From positions 13,330,001 to 13,394,000 of the forward strand of contig NC_052134.2 in NCBI RefSeq assembly GCF_016086655.4: DNA of 64,000 nt, given 5' to 3'. This DNA comes from Lepeophtheirus salmonis (taxonomy: Eukaryota > Arthropoda > Copepoda > Siphonostomatoida > Caligidae). Shown piece after piece: positions 22,066-34,199 of this stretch (the stretch's first letter is position 1; each line of letters begins with the position of its first letter). The notes below the pieces were generated by a model that was not told where the DNA came from, ran no database searches, and worked only from the letters and a program-made list of their open reading frames with translations. Made by a program: the position numbers and the translations under genes.

Positions 22066-23430
22066 ATATGGAAATGGAAGGATCCCCTACAGATCCACCA
22101 CCTGAACTTAATCAAACTGAAAATAAAAATAAAATGACCTAAGCAAAAGTTTTCTCTAAAAGAGAGAAACATGTCAAAGAAGCCGCTGGAAAAATTGGCC
22201 TGAGCTCAAAATACAGGTGGGAAATATTTGTCATTACTCTAACCGAGTCCGACAGCAATCATGTATTTAATAACGTAAATATAAAGCAATTGTCAATATA
22301 CAGAGCAGCCCTTCACTTTGAGTTTACTGTAGATGAAATTGCAGAAGCTCAAGCTCGATATGGCTACGGCTAAAAAAAGTCTCTATGGACATTTGTTCGA
22401 GATTGGAACACTTGAAAAAAAAAACATAAAAAACTGAAGTTATAGGACCTAAAGGAGACATGGTGCCTATTGACATGAAAATCAAAAACATCGATAATTT
22501 TGAATTGGAGAATAAGAAAAAGTTGAAAAGTAATAGGAATCAACACTTTTAAGAGAGTTGATGAAACTAAGTTAAAGAAATGGGTAAAATTTTTTTTGAG
22601 ATCTTTGACTCCTACCCCGAACCTTACCCTGGAAGCAGAAAGATGTTTCAAGAGCTACAAAAACTTATGGAGGACCTCAAATTATATGTTTAAGGTAGTT
22701 GGTGACCCGCCCAACATTCCCCAAATAATTGCAGTCAATGAGAATCTTACTAATCTCCGTTTTCCCGGGGTACGACAACAATGCCAAAGGTCTTCTAGAT
22801 TTGGTCATTCTCAACTTAACTGCAGAGGGAAAAGACTCCAAATAATTGAATAAAAAAGCAGTTCTTGAAGAAAAATTTAAATTTTTTCTGTAGATAATAC
22901 TGAGGCTAATATAGAGCCTGCATCGTCAGTGGTAATTCCTTCTGGTAGGCAAGAACCACTCCCAAACGAAAAACCAACAAAAGATGACAGAAACACAGTC
23001 TGGACAGGAAAGGCCTGAAGCTCCAATTACTGACGTGTTGGACGCTGAGCAACCTGTGGTGTCCAATAACACAACGGAAAACCTAGATTATTTTATTTCC
23101 ACAGAGGAGTAATAGCTATTGTCTCTACTGAATCGAGTGAGACAAATGAATCAACTCATATTCAAGAACAAATTATAGTTTGGCCAGAAAAAGAGAAAAC
23201 AAAATCACATTGAAATATACAGGAGGAAGCAACTGATTCAATTTCCAAATCTACAAACGCTATACATCTTTGAGATGACTGGGAAAGGATACTGAGGAGT
23301 GAAAAAGAGGAGGTCCAGAAGTCCAAAACCACTGATTAAAAAAGTACCAAAAGACAGTCAAGTCCAGTTGAAGATTCACTGGCAAAGAGATCAAAAGAAA
23401 ACATCTGAAGATGCATCACATGGCTCTTAA
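22066..23430 (+). pseudogene. LINE ORF1 (gag-like) relic
   Basis: From the ATG at 22070 the plus strand reads MEMEGSPTDPPPELN, then SSKYRWEIFVITLTESDSNH, IYRAALHFEFTVDEIAEAQA, IKNIDNFELENKKKL, IFDSYPEPYPGSRKMFQELQ and a CCHC-like knuckle region CQRSSRFGHSQLNCRG at about 22780-22830, in which the second Cys is Ser. Stops and frameshifts recur. The rest is Glu/Lys/Ser-rich up to about 23430. A zinc-knuckle ORF1 followed by an endonuclease-RT ORF2 is the layout of non-LTR retrotransposons. An A18 tract (about 23520) separates the two ORFs. Confidence 0.65.
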
Positions 23431-23608
23431 ATAAAATGTATGTTATGTAGTAGTAGGAGTTTAATAAATAGGCTTGTTCTTTTATGCATTCACCTATATA
23501 TTAAAATGAAGCTTTCCGAAAAAAAAAAAAAAAAAACATACACACCAGAATTGTAGACTTCTTTCCTGTCAGAATTTCCAATGAATTAAAATTAAACATG
23601 GGCATTCA

Positions 23609-25358
23609 CCGGATAATTTCTCTGAATACCCATGGAGGTAAAGATAAATGATCCAGACATGTATTTATGAATCATTTGATGTCATTGGTTCCTGACATTA
23701 TCTATCTTCAAGTAATTAAATCGGAGAACTCTTCATCCTGCAATAGTAACTGTCCTATTTGTTTACCCAAAAGGTTTTGGTCTGTTTTTTTTTTTACTGG
23801 GAATGGTTCGAATAGAGGATTCTTAACTCTGATTACAAGGAGACTTGAGGATGTTTCTTGTATCAAAGAATACTCCAACAAAAGTGATTGGCACAAAATT
23901 CGAATAGACGCTCATGGATTAAAATTTTGTCTATTAAATGCTTATGATCCCAGTGAAAAATCCTCTTCTTTATTTCATGCTATTATTGATAATCAAAGGA
24001 AAGATATTTTGCCTTTTATTTTGATTGGTGATCTAAACGTTCATCTTTTTAAAATTCCTCCCCGACACCCAAACATAACCATTTTGAGAAATTTAGTTTG
24101 CAAGTTTAATCTTGTAGATATTGTTCGTGTATTTAGCCTGTTAGATATCTTTTCTTAGAGAAGGGGAAGTCAGATGTCAAGAATTGATATGGTTTTGGTC
24201 TCTCCTAAATTAGTTCGTTTGTTGAAAACAGTGTCATACAAATCAGAGTCTCATTCCAATCATAAGTTAATTATTATGGAACTTCTCAGAAAACGGATAA
24301 ATAACTGTTTTAAAATACCAAAATGGATTCTGGAAGAAGATAAATTTAAAATAAAACTAAAGGGGTGCTTGGAGATAATTTTTGATGATTCATTTTCACC
24401 TTATCAAGCAGAAGACATGCTGAGAAGAAAGATAAAAGTTACTGTACGGCAATTTCTTGAGAATAATAAAAAGAGAGGGAGAAGGATCCAAAAAAGAAGT
24501 TGAAAGGATTTTTGAGGAGGGCTCAATTTTCTCTCGAACAGTTATAGCAGACTCCTTCAGACTAAAGCAGCTGTCAGTCCAAGATAATTTCTCAGCGCGG
24601 CGAATAATGAAATAAAATACATGGGTAAAGTTCTCACGAATACGAGTGATATTGTCAATTATTTTCATGCTAGATTCCAGAAAATAGTAGACAAAGAAAG
24701 GAAATGTTTTCTTAAAGGAAAATCAATCTCAAGTAATACCTAGAATGTGATATTTACAAAGAAAAATATCGTTCATTACATTAAATTTCATATGAAGGAT
24801 AGTAAAGCATCAGATCCTGATGGTATTTTGGGTAATTTTTTTTACATTTTTTCCGGATCAAAATACACCTCATCTACAAATAATTGGTTACTCCATGGAG
24901 AGATTAGGGAAAATGCCAAAAAACGCAGACGAAGGGAAGGATTGCTCTCACTCCAAAAAAAGGGGATGGAACAGATTTTCATCACTGGAGACCAATTACA
25001 GTTCTCAGAGGTTTGATGGGTGGTGATGAAAAGTTTCAGAAAGGGATTGTCCTGTTTGGACTTTCGCAGAGAAAAAAAGGAGCTTCATAGGAAACCAAAG
25101 CTCATTCCTCTGCTAAACTCAAAAGCTCTTATTGCAAGCAGGCTGACGTCAAATGAACCCATCGTTGAGGAAGAAGTGAGGGGTATAAGTTTGGCCGAAT
25201 CTGCAAGATATGTGATCTTATTGCTGAAAATTCCAAACATAGGAATGGATACATGGACCACAGCATCACAAGTCATCAAGTTTATTCCATTTATTGAATC
25301 CAACAAGGGAAGAGTTTTTAATAGAATAATCAAGAATTTTAGGAAAACCTTGTCATAG
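23609..25358 (+). pseudogene. LINE ORF2: apurinic endonuclease and start of reverse transcriptase
   Basis: The start MGIHRIISLNTHGGKD at 23609 is followed by a stop and then the endonuclease frame (23667-24158): LVPDIIYLQVI, FCLLNAYDPSEKSS, FILIGDLNVHLFKI, and after another stop MSRIDMVLVSPKLVR and SHSNHKLII. The order LQ(E), NAY.P, GD(F)N, SRID, S(D)H is that of LINE endonucleases; the catalytic Glu is Val and the final Asp is Asn. RT blocks follow: NIVHYIKFHMKDSKASDPDG (about 24767), IALTPKKGDGTDFHHWRPIT (about 24940) and LIASRLTSNEPIVEEEVRGI..SARYVI (about 25128-25215). The frame ends at 25358 before any YADD motif, so the RT is truncated. Inactive. Confidence 0.8.
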
Positions 25359-25359
25359 T

Positions 25360-25730
25360 ATTGTAATTTTGTCGTTTTAATTTTATGTATTACATTTAAT
25401 TTGGAGATTGTATCTCATTTGATGAATTTGTTCTGCATGTATAATTATAGTAGATGTGGCTCAACTCCGGGGCAGTAAATTTAAATTTAAACTATAATGT
25501 TTTTATGCTTTATTATTATTATATTTATATTATATATTTTCTTGCAATTTCCATATTTTTTTAACATTAATTTGTACCTTTAACTCCTTAATTCTTATGA
25601 ATGTCCTTAATCGACCATACCTTTAAATGACCTCAAGACGAATAAATTGAGGATGCCCTGATATTTCCGAACAATGAAAGGTCTCAAGGATCTCTCAAAC
25701 TTTCTTATTTGTTTTAAAAAAAGACTTAAT
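25360..25730. other. AT-rich gap between LINE and P-element relics
   Basis: TTATTATTATTATATTTATA-type low-complexity sequence around 25515; it could be the LINE 3' tail. Nothing else recognised. Confidence 0.4.
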
Positions 25731-25739
25731 TAGGCCTTC

Positions 25740-26580
25740 TCTTGACAAGGTTGATATCCATGGAGTATAATCAGAATCTGTACTTTGGGATTCCGATGTC
25801 TTACATCCAAATTATGGATATTTAAACGTAAATTTCTTGACCAAATACCCGTCAATGTACCCAAGACCTTGAATTCTGCTGTCCAGGGCAGAAGAGGAGG
25901 AAAATTTTGATGCTTCATATTCCAAGCTTGGGTGCAAAGCTAATTAATTTCCTAATAAAAGGTATCCTCATAGTCCTAATCAATCCTGAAGATTTCAAAT
26001 TGATTTTGTCGGCCTCACCAAGAATGACTAATCTGAGTCTATTGATACAATCCACACTGGTCGGGTGGTCGTTAGCAACTCCAAGGACCCTTAAACGTGA
26101 GAAGAGGTTTTCTAAGCAGTCTTGGTTTAATCTAGATGTTTGGCAATAGTTTAGGTTAAATTTTTCTTTCAAATCTTGAAACATGCTAATTAAAGGTGAA
26201 AGAGAAACTAAAATCCCTTGCTAGAAAGGGATGAGCATCCTTTCTTTCCCAATTGCTCTTAAATTCTTGATCATTTCTTTCATCGTTTCAAGGACCTCCA
26301 TTTACTCATCAAAGTGGATCCCAAATCCACTAGAGTTTTTCTTAGTATCAAAAGGCTTTCTACTATTAAAGACATCGAACCATGAGTCTATAATTTCCAA
26401 AAACTGAGATTGTACCTTTTTTTTCTGCGAATAAATACTAGAATGCCGAGGCTGTTGTAAGGCTTAACCGTTGTGTTGTCCTATAAACACGTTGTCTTTG
26501 ACTACTGTGACAATCCAAGTGGAGATCTTTAATCTTATGGGCTATTTTTAATTCCTGGCAATGTCTAGCCATCAATTGAA
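25740..26580 (-). pseudogene. P-element/THAP9-like transposase relic, C-terminal half
   Basis: The minus strand reads KIKDLHLDCHSSQRQRVYRT (about 26545), IIDSWFDVFNSRKPFDTKK (about 26380), GFGIHFDE, EMIKNLRAIGKERMLIPF, and in the open frame 26184-25915 MFQDLKEKFNLNY, TSRLNQDCLENLFSRLR and ANDHPTSVDCINRLRLVILG. The LNQDCLENLFS block holds the third catalytic acid (Glu) of P-element transposases, and the downstream NDHP..FK.RLR..ILG is diagnostic. A few stops interrupt it. It carries exactly the part missing from the relic at 5170-6260, but lies on the other strand 20 kb away, so the two need not be one copy. Confidence 0.85.
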
Positions 26581-26584
26581 GAAA

Positions 26585-26830
26585 TTTTTTTTCTTTATCG
26601 TGGATTTAAAAAATTTTTTTACCAGAAATTTAATTTTGAAATTTTTTTCAAAAAATATAATTTTTTGAAAACAGTTGTAGAATTTAGAATTTTTTTCCAG
26701 AAATTTAATTTTTTTATGAGTAATTGTGTATTTTTGAACTTTTTTAATTTTTTTTCCAAAATATTTATTTTTTGTGAATAGCTGTTTATTTTGAATTTTT
26801 ATTTAAAAATATATTTTTATAATCATTAAT
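26585..26830. repeat. A/T-stutter repeat (middle copy)
   Basis: Reiterated blocks of AGAAATTTAATTTTT, GAAATTTTTTTC and AACAGTTGTAGAATTT, the same stutter seen at 11940-12235 and 50515-50960, here without the GC-rich end. Confidence 0.5.
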
Positions 26831-26864
26831 TTACTAACCATGCAATATGTTTTATTGAAAGTTA

Positions 26865-27110
26865 AGAGTCCAGATACTACAATACATATACAAATCTTCA
26901 TAACCAACATTTTCTGTACATGTATCACCTTCAGCAATGAAGATAATTCCATTTTTATCCTGCAGTACATTGCGTTTCTCAAATGTTATACATGTTTGAG
27001 ATGAAATGTGCTCTATTACTGCTTTGACCATATCATCTTAATCCTTAAAACTATCTTCAGACCAATATTTCACATTGCCTCCTGGCCAATTGATATACTT
27101 TTTTTTTACA
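26865..27110 (-). pseudogene. Astacin-like metalloprotease fragment (N-terminal catalytic segment)
   Basis: The minus strand reads INWPGGNVKYWSEDSFKD, a TAA, then DDMVKAVIEHISSQTCITFE, KNGIIFIAEGDTCTENVGY. The pattern WP...V.Y....F......I..A...I...TCI.F..R, then I....G.GC.S.VGY, is the first half of an astacin catalytic domain, as in the intact gene at 52258-53661. The zinc-binding HExxH exon is not visible nearby. One in-frame stop argues for a pseudogene. Divergence from the intact gene is high, so it is a different paralogue. Confidence 0.55.
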
Positions 27111-27129
27111 AAATTTATATTATTGATCT

Positions 27130-28090
27130 CTATAAAAGCTGAAACTGGATGTATAATACTTATATGTATAAGAGATAAAAAATAAACTTTAAGACCGAGA
27201 AGTAACCTTCAGATATTAAAGAAATACACTGCTAAAAAAACAAAAAAAAACAGAACCATGTCTACTCTACTCGGGTCAACGATTAATTCAACTATGAAAA
27301 TATATTCCTCAAATGTATATAAAATGTTAGTACATATTTTATAGTTTAACAAGTGTTAAAGAAACTTTAAGTCCCTTTTTTGGTTATCAATCTAAAGCAA
27401 AAACGTATCAACGAGCCAAAGTGTAGTTTTAAGTATACTCGACATTTTGAGTTTTTATTTTATTTTGTAAATCTAAATATTTTACTTCTTTAAGGAGGTA
27501 ACAAATATTTGTCAAACCCAATTAGAGAAAACAAAAGGTGTTGTGTGAAACGTGTTTTGTATAGATAGGTACCCTTTTTTAAAATAATAGCAACTTCTCA
27601 TTTTTTGAAGTTCTTTTTTCAATCAAACGCGATACCTAATGGATGTACGGGACCCTGTTGTGCCTTCCACAAATTCTACCTATAGTAGCCTATTGTGTGA
27701 GACTTGTGAGCTCTAGAATCACGGAACTTGTTTAGTAAGATATTTGACATATGAGTAAAATGGAGCACTAATACATTGTGTTTAACATTTTTAAAAGGCA
27801 AAACTACAAATTTCAGCAAAGATTGGTGTTTGACAAAAATTATTAACTTTTAATATTTAAAGTTTAACATAAAAAACTCATTTACTTACAACGGATATCT
27901 TTTAATTGATTTTTTCTACAGAATTAGAAGCGAAAAATCTATCTACTATAAATAAAAATTAATCACTATGAACGTGAATGGAGTATATATTAAGTTAAGT
28001 AATAAGTTCTGAGCGTTTTTCACTGGATGTATTTAGTGAGCTATATCTCATGAATATTACCATGGATCAAATATTTTTGAACTATGCTTA
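27130..28090. other. AT-rich interval, nothing recognised
   Basis: A/T-rich sequence with short A tracts; no frame over 60 codons and no repeat structure I can support. Confidence 0.45.
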
Positions 28091-28109
28091 AAGGTTAAGT
28101 GTACACATA

Positions 28110-28480
28110 AAAACATATACAGCTTTGTGCGTTACAGCGTTCCAAATCGGAAGTAAAAAATAAGAAAAAATTTGATAAATTCTTCAGTATCGCTACCACC
28201 AAAGTGCAGAGATGGAGCAGGATGCCACAATAAAATTTGTGCTGTTTATGGATCATATAGAATATCGAATGCGACAGCAAAGCAGTGACTCCAACGAACC
28301 CGTTCCTGTAATATGGACGTCAAAAACGTCGATAAAATAATGGAAATCGTTGAGTTGAACCCGTATATGAGCATTTATTCCATTGCCTAGGAACGGAAAA
28401 TTAGACAGAAAACCGTTTGGAACCATTTAAATCGGATAAATCTTAATATTTTAATTTTATTATCAAAATAGAGCGAAAAA
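28110..28480 (+). pseudogene. mariner transposase N-terminal fragment (SETMAR/irritans-like HTH)
   Basis: Plus-strand pieces read KICAVYGSYRISNATAKQ and NVDKIMEIVELNPYMSIYSI followed by IRQKTVWNHLNR (28316-28440), the paired helix-turn-helix region of mariner transposases (E NVDKI.EI...D...S...IA..L.I...TV..HL). The first HTH is in another frame and carries a stop. No catalytic domain follows. Confidence 0.65.
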
Positions 28481-28879
28481 ACGCTTGAAATGAAAAAAAA
28501 AAAATGAGGATCTATTACTCAAGTGGAAAAAAAAGCCATAAAATGGCTTCGAAAGACTTCCATGTATCGATAATTTTTATGCATCAATATATGAACGTAG
28601 TGGCGTCTGGAGAGGGTGAGCATATCGCATATTGAACGCCATAATTCTGGGTATAGCCCATAGTTTTCATTTTTCATAAGACAATAAAATAAGCTTTATA
28701 AATCAACCGTTTTGTGTTTGATTCATAAGGATAGTACACATTTATTATTTGTATTTCAGAATGTTTAAAAATCAATTCAGACAGGTGACGTCCCCATTGT
28801 TGAATAAACTGAACTTCATTATTTTAATACTGTGTGATTTTTTTAATTTTCCAGAGCTTTTAGGGCGGGTAGAGGTATT

Positions 28880-31475
28880 TCATAGAAATTGATGCAAATT
28901 GTTATAAAAATCATTTCTTATTTGATAATTGTGAATAATTAACGGTCTAGAAGGGCTACAATTTAATCCTTCAACAGGGGTGCTATGGAGATTGAGAAGT
29001 CCAAGATAAGGATCTGGTTTACTATGAGATGCCTTACGAAGAAGAAGTTTTGCCTGTTTTACAGCTGCTTCAGCAGCTCCATTTGCTGTAGAATTTCCTG
29101 GGCTTGATCCCCACTACTTCTGAAATACTTTAAAGACAGAGGATGTGTACTGAGGACCCCAATTACTAATTAAGGTGTCCAGAATACCATAACATGTAAA
29201 ATGATTTTTTAACTTCCCAATAACTGTTTTAGAGTCACTTGTAGGTATAAGATCAATTTCAAAAAATCTATTGAGGTATTCCGACATTACCATATCTTGC
29301 TTCTCTTTATATGAGAACAAATCAGAGCCCACCTTTTGCCAGGATATTTGAGGTACTTCATGCATATATAATGGTTCGTTTCGATGGCAATCTGCATATG
29401 CGGCACAGGTGGTGCAGGCTTTAATAAATTGACGAATCTCAGAAGACATTCTGGGCCAATATATTAACTCCCTAGCTCGACGTAAGGATGAGTTGATGCC
29501 AAGGTGTCCAGCATGAACTTTCGGTTTCATATCTAATCTTAGGGTGTGGAGAATCACACACGTTCTCCTCTAAGTATTTTACCGTCATGAACTGTTAGTT
29601 CATCTCTGCAAGACAAATAAGGAACTACTTCTGCGGATAAATTCACTTTCGAGTCCGGTCAGCCTTTGATGATTATTTGTTTTAGTAATATCATATAGGT
29701 ATCTACTGTAGCATTTTTGATCTGTTCGAGACAATCAGCTTTGATCCGTGAGAAATTAATAAGGTTGACTGTTACAATATCATCATGACTTCCTTCTGGA
29801 AGTGGGTCACGAGACAAGGCCACAGCAATCGGAATTTCAGAACCTGGTTTATAGTTGAGCGTAAACTGATATTTTTGTGTCCGTAACAGTAGTGCTTGTA
29901 GTCGTCTCGGAGCTAAATAAAGTGGGGTTGCAACGATTGAAACAAGTGGTTTATGATCAGTAGCTATTTCTAAATGACGACTATAAGTATAATGTTGGAA
30001 TTTTTCAAGCCCAAATACCACGGCAAGCATTCCTTTTTCAATTGGAGCCCAGCGAGACTCGGCGTCACTTAAGGGTCGACTAGCATTGGCAATAGGACGA
30101 TGATTCTGCATTAAGATGAACCAAATTTCGTATTCACAGGCATCATTTTCGAGATAAATAGGTTTAGTAGGATCATACATTGCAAGTACAGGTGCTTCCA
30201 ACACCAGCTTTTTAACACTTTCAAATGAGTCATTTTGCGTACGCGTCCACAGATAGAGTACAGCTTTCTTCAATAAATTGCACATGGGAGCACTGATTGA
30301 GTTGAGGTTGGGTATAAATTTTGAAAGATAGTTTACTATACCAAGAAAACGACGAAGGTCCTCCAGATTTTTTGGTCTATTCATTTCCTTAATTGTGCGA
30401 GATTTCTCCGGATCAATTCCAACACCAGAATCACACAAAGGTGTCCCATGAAAGTAATTTTTGGAAGGCGTAATTCAAGTTTGTCCCTGTTTAATTTAAT
30501 ATTTCTCTCTTGACATCGTTTTAGAAATGCATTCAAATTTAGATCATGTGTGGCAATATCTTTACCATGTACCAGAATGTCATCAGCAATGCATTCGACT
30601 CCTTCGAGACCAGATACAGCTTCAAGAATTTTCCTTTGAAATATTTCAGACGAGACCGAGAGACCGAATGCCAAACGTCGCCATTTATAGCGATCAAATG
30701 AAGATTAAAATGTTGTGAGTTGACTTGACGATTCATGAAGCCCACACTGTCAATAAGCAGATTTAACATCAAGTTTCGAGAATTTTTTTGATTAAGACAT
30801 ATTATACACAGTATCTTCAAGTTGTGGTATTTGATAATGTTCACGTTTAAGAGCTTTATTGAGATTACGGGGATCTAAACATATCATCATATCCCCAGAC
30901 TTCTTCTCTACAATTACAATTTGACTGACCCGGGGAGTAGGTTCAATTATCGGTTCTATTACTGGAATACTCACAAGTCTATCTAGCTCAGCTTTTACTT
31001 TAGGTTGAAGTGCCACAGGTGTGCGACGTGACGGTGATATGACAGGTTGTACTGACTCATCTAGCTTTAAAGACACCTGCCCTTGTAGTGTGCCCACACC
31101 CTCGAACACATTCAAGAATTCGTCTGTAATGGATACCATTGATACCCGTTCCATCTGACATTCGTTGATTTTCACCAACCTCATTGCTTCTGCAGCCTTA
31201 AGACCCAGAAGAGGAGTAAGATCCTGTTTCACGACAATAAATTCAACACTATATGGTTTACTGTTCTTAGAATTTTGTATAATAGTACGAGTGACTCCTA
31301 GCGGAGTAATAGGAGAGTCATCCCAAAGTCTTAATTTTTTACTCGTTAGGCCGATATGACATCGTGACGCAAATTTCAGTGGAATAATATTGACAGAGGC
31401 AACAATATAAACCTGGAAGGTAACATTCTGGTTGTCAACGAGCATACGACACTTAACATCAATTGATGACTTCAC
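28880..31475 (-). pseudogene. Gypsy pol relic: protease, RT, RNase H, integrase
   Basis: The protease start at 31475 has YIVASVNIIP where D(S/T)GA.VN is expected, so the catalytic Asp and Gly are lost. RT covers about 31000-30400 with LDPRNLNKALKREHYQIPQL, FGLSVSSEIFQRKI and ECIADDILVHG (the YxDD box); three frames are needed. RNase H lies in 30438-29659 (YLENDACEYE, ESRWAPIEKGMLAVVFGLEK, IATDHKPL, ALSRDPLP). Integrase lies in 29557-29114 (HLGINSSLRRARELIYWP, CTTCA, GSDLFSYKEKQDMV). SNWGPQYTS replaces SDNGPQ, so the second catalytic Asp is lost too. Coding similarity continues to about 28890. Non-functional. Confidence 0.82.
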
Positions 31476-31496
31476 ACTAGACCTAAGATTGTGTAT

Positions 31497-32366
31497 CTAG
31501 GCCGTTTCCTCCATCTTGCTATCTGAACTATTCGCCAAAGGATCAACAGAGTGAATCGCATTTAATTTCGGACATTTAACTTCAAAATGAATGAGTCTTT
31601 TACATTTGCTACAATTTTTTCCCCAGGCTGGGGATTCGAGTTTCCACATTGAGTGTGTAAGGCCGCAGAACTTGCAGTCTTTAACTACTGCATCATTTGA
31701 TCTCACTGAATTGTAATTGCTATCTTTCTTAGGGAACGATCTTGCCCTACTAGTAGATGATCTTACTTTGTTCATTGGAGACGTTTCATCATTAAATAGT
31801 TTTTCTTGAATGCCCGCAGATTCGTTTGCCTTACAAATATTAATAGCTCTAGCTAATGTTAGTTTACGTTCCCTCAACAACATCCTCTGCGTTTCGGTGT
31901 CTCGAATCCCTAGAACTATGCGATCTCGAAGTAAATAATCAACACTCGCTTCATGGTAATTACAGGTTATCATAAGCTGTCGAATCGATGATAAAAAATA
32001 TCCAAAAGTTTCATCAGACAGTTGCTCCCTTTTATTGAATATAAACAGCTCATAGGTTTCGTTAGTTTCTCCAACGGCAAACCTTTCAAATTGTTCAAGG
32101 ATCTGACCTTCTCTTCGTTCCTCTTCAGTTGAAGTAAACGTAAACCCATTTATACACTTTGAGTAGCTCATCACCAAGCGTGTGTTGTAGAAGAGCAACG
32201 TTGTATTGTTCCTCCTGGTCAGCTAATCGAGTGATTATGGAATAGTTCCTCCATTTCTGAGCAAAACATTCCAATTCTGAGCCGAACTACTGGAGAGATC
32301 CGGTGGTGAAGGTGATTTTGTCCCTTGCACGGGACGAGGAGTCGAAGTGTCGTCATACGTCGGCAT
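31497..32366 (-). pseudogene. Gypsy gag relic with zinc knuckle
   Basis: The start at 32366 (MPTYDDTSTPRPVQG) is followed by a frameshift near 32280 and the frame NYSIITRLADQEEQYNVALL. A further frameshift leads into the 233-codon open frame that contains EQFERFAVGETNETYE, RIVLGIRDTETQRMLLRER, and CKFCGLTHSM..CSKCKRLIHFEVKC near the end. The latter is a CCHC knuckle pair with the first C..C separated as in other Ty3-type gags. It would package element RNA. The layout resembles the gag part of the intact element at 42473. Confidence 0.75.
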
Positions 32367-32849
32367 TTTCAAGGTTGGAGAAGGCACACTAACACGAAAT
32401 ATCGAAGGACTGATTAGATTAACGTAATCCTACCGCTGTCACCATGTTACGTGAAGAACAAACACCAGCGTGTGTTAGATACATACTATAGCTTTTATTA
32501 AGGGAAAACATGGACATCTATATACACTGGCCAATTTTATAAACTAATCACGAAACAACTGTCAATAGTTAGTCCAATGTCGAACCTCAATTCTACTCTG
32601 AGCCCAACAAGGGCTTATAATTATAGCTCCTCAACAAATCCATAGTAGGATGGAAGGAAGAAGAGCCAAGGTGACCATCAATAGCTCTGCTCCTGAATTT
32701 GACAGCTGCATGCACCGCTTGGTGAAGCAATATTAAAGCCTTAATGCCTACCTCGTCAGGGTTTAAGCCTTCGAGTAAAGTGTGTGATCCGGTACAAATT
32801 CCTCCTCAACAAGCATATAAATTAAGACTCTTGGCCTCCCCACAGCCCT

Positions 32850-33115
32850 CACTGTTCCTCTCTGGACTTTGATATTTTTGGGTACCTCCAGGGGAAGCTT
32901 TTGGGTGTCCGATACACAACAAAGGACTAACTGAAGGCAACCATTATCACTGTTTTAATCAACCTAGAGTCGAGCTTTGTAAAGAACTGCTGTATGTAAT
33001 GTTTCGCACAAGGCTGGGAAAGGTCATTAAGGCAAAAGGCGCTATATTAATTGAGAATGTAAATGAAGTTTATGAATTAAATATTCCAAATTTGAAGATA
33101 TTTTTTGAAAAATAA
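32850..33115 (+). pseudogene. Tc1-like transposase C-terminal fragment
   Basis: Plus-strand frames read FDIFGYLQGKLLGVRYTTKD (about 32868), and after frameshifts MFRTRLGKVIKAKGAILIEN (33000-33060). This is the third-Asp-to-terminus region of Tc1/mariner transposases. Sequence from 32640 may be an even more degraded continuation. Family assignment is moderate. Confidence 0.55.
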
Positions 33116-33119
33116 TAAT

Positions 33120-34190
33120 TTTTGTAATCACCTGTAACAACAGATGAGCAAAAAGAACATTATTTCTTCAGATTACCAATCTGAAGAAAAAAAAAAAAGA
33201 AGGAGCTAAAAATATTTATGATTTGCATCACTAATTTGCAACTGTGCCCGATCTCCCCTAAGATTGATTATTGACTATTAAATTAAAATAACTTAAGAAT
33301 GTATTTAGTGATTCTCATATAGAGAACTTAAATTATATAACATCAGTTCTTTTCAGTTTTATAAACTCTCTAAAGGATAAATTATAAAATAAAATATTTA
33401 GAGAAAATTATAGACTTACATCCAATTCTGATGGTGTTCACACTTCTTCTATCTTGATTTTTCTGTTGACGTTTCCGTTTTAATATTCGCACGTTTTTTC
33501 TCTCTATTGACTCCAACTAAATGTAACCCACCTAATGAAATAAATAAATATCGTGGTAAGAATCTCAATGGGGAAACAATTCCTGATCATAAAATTTGCA
33601 TATAAGATCGAGTCAAAACCGTGAGTAATTTATACTTTTAGTCTTGCAGGACAACTTAAATGATCTGAGTCTCGCCATTTATCGTTTTTACAAGAGCGAG
33701 TAAGAAAATTGACTTACTAAAATAGATTATATTCTCGATTAAGCTATTGGCACTATTAAATATATTACCGTAGTCACCGTTTAGTTTAACCATTATAAAT
33801 GACTATGAATGACTTAACGTTAATAACCTCTTATATTACTATGAAGCAAAATTATTGGGGCTACCGACCCCCCTCCCCCACCGGATTGAAGTCCTGTAAT
33901 ATTATATATATATGGAAGTTCCAATTATGGAAGGACCCCAGACTCCAAAAAAATAGGAAATTTAATTGACCGGTCTTCATGCGAAGACCCTCTGTGATAA
34001 AAGCTGAGTGAAGCTTTTTTACTGCACTTGAAACCCTTGACCAAACCATAGATGATCAACTATTCACCTGCTTTGGAACAGTTTAGAGGTATAAGGAGAT
34101 AATTTGTAACGGGGAGGGCAAGGTTCAGTCTTTTTATTGATTGAGCTTTTGATACATGTCGAAAAAGACAATATAACCTCTCCGTGTGCA
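33120..34190. other. AT-rich interval without recognised gene
   Basis: Short A tracts, a CCCCCTCCCCCACC pyrimidine run at about 33869 and short AT-rich frames only. Nothing supported. Confidence 0.4.
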
Positions 34191-34199
34191 AATTTCTAT

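Larger units (their letters stand above)
28880..32640 (-). mobile_element. Decayed Gypsy (Ty3-like) retrotransposon, minus strand
   Basis: gag (31497-32366) and pol (28880-31475) occur in correct order on the minus strand. Beyond the gag start, TGGTGACAGCGGTAGG at about 32443-32428 (minus) resembles a primer-binding site. Next to it a roughly 190-bp stretch with TGTTACG..CTCAACA ends (about 32443-32636) may be the 5' LTR. No second LTR was found downstream; the 3' end is truncated or decayed near 28800. Confidence 0.8.
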
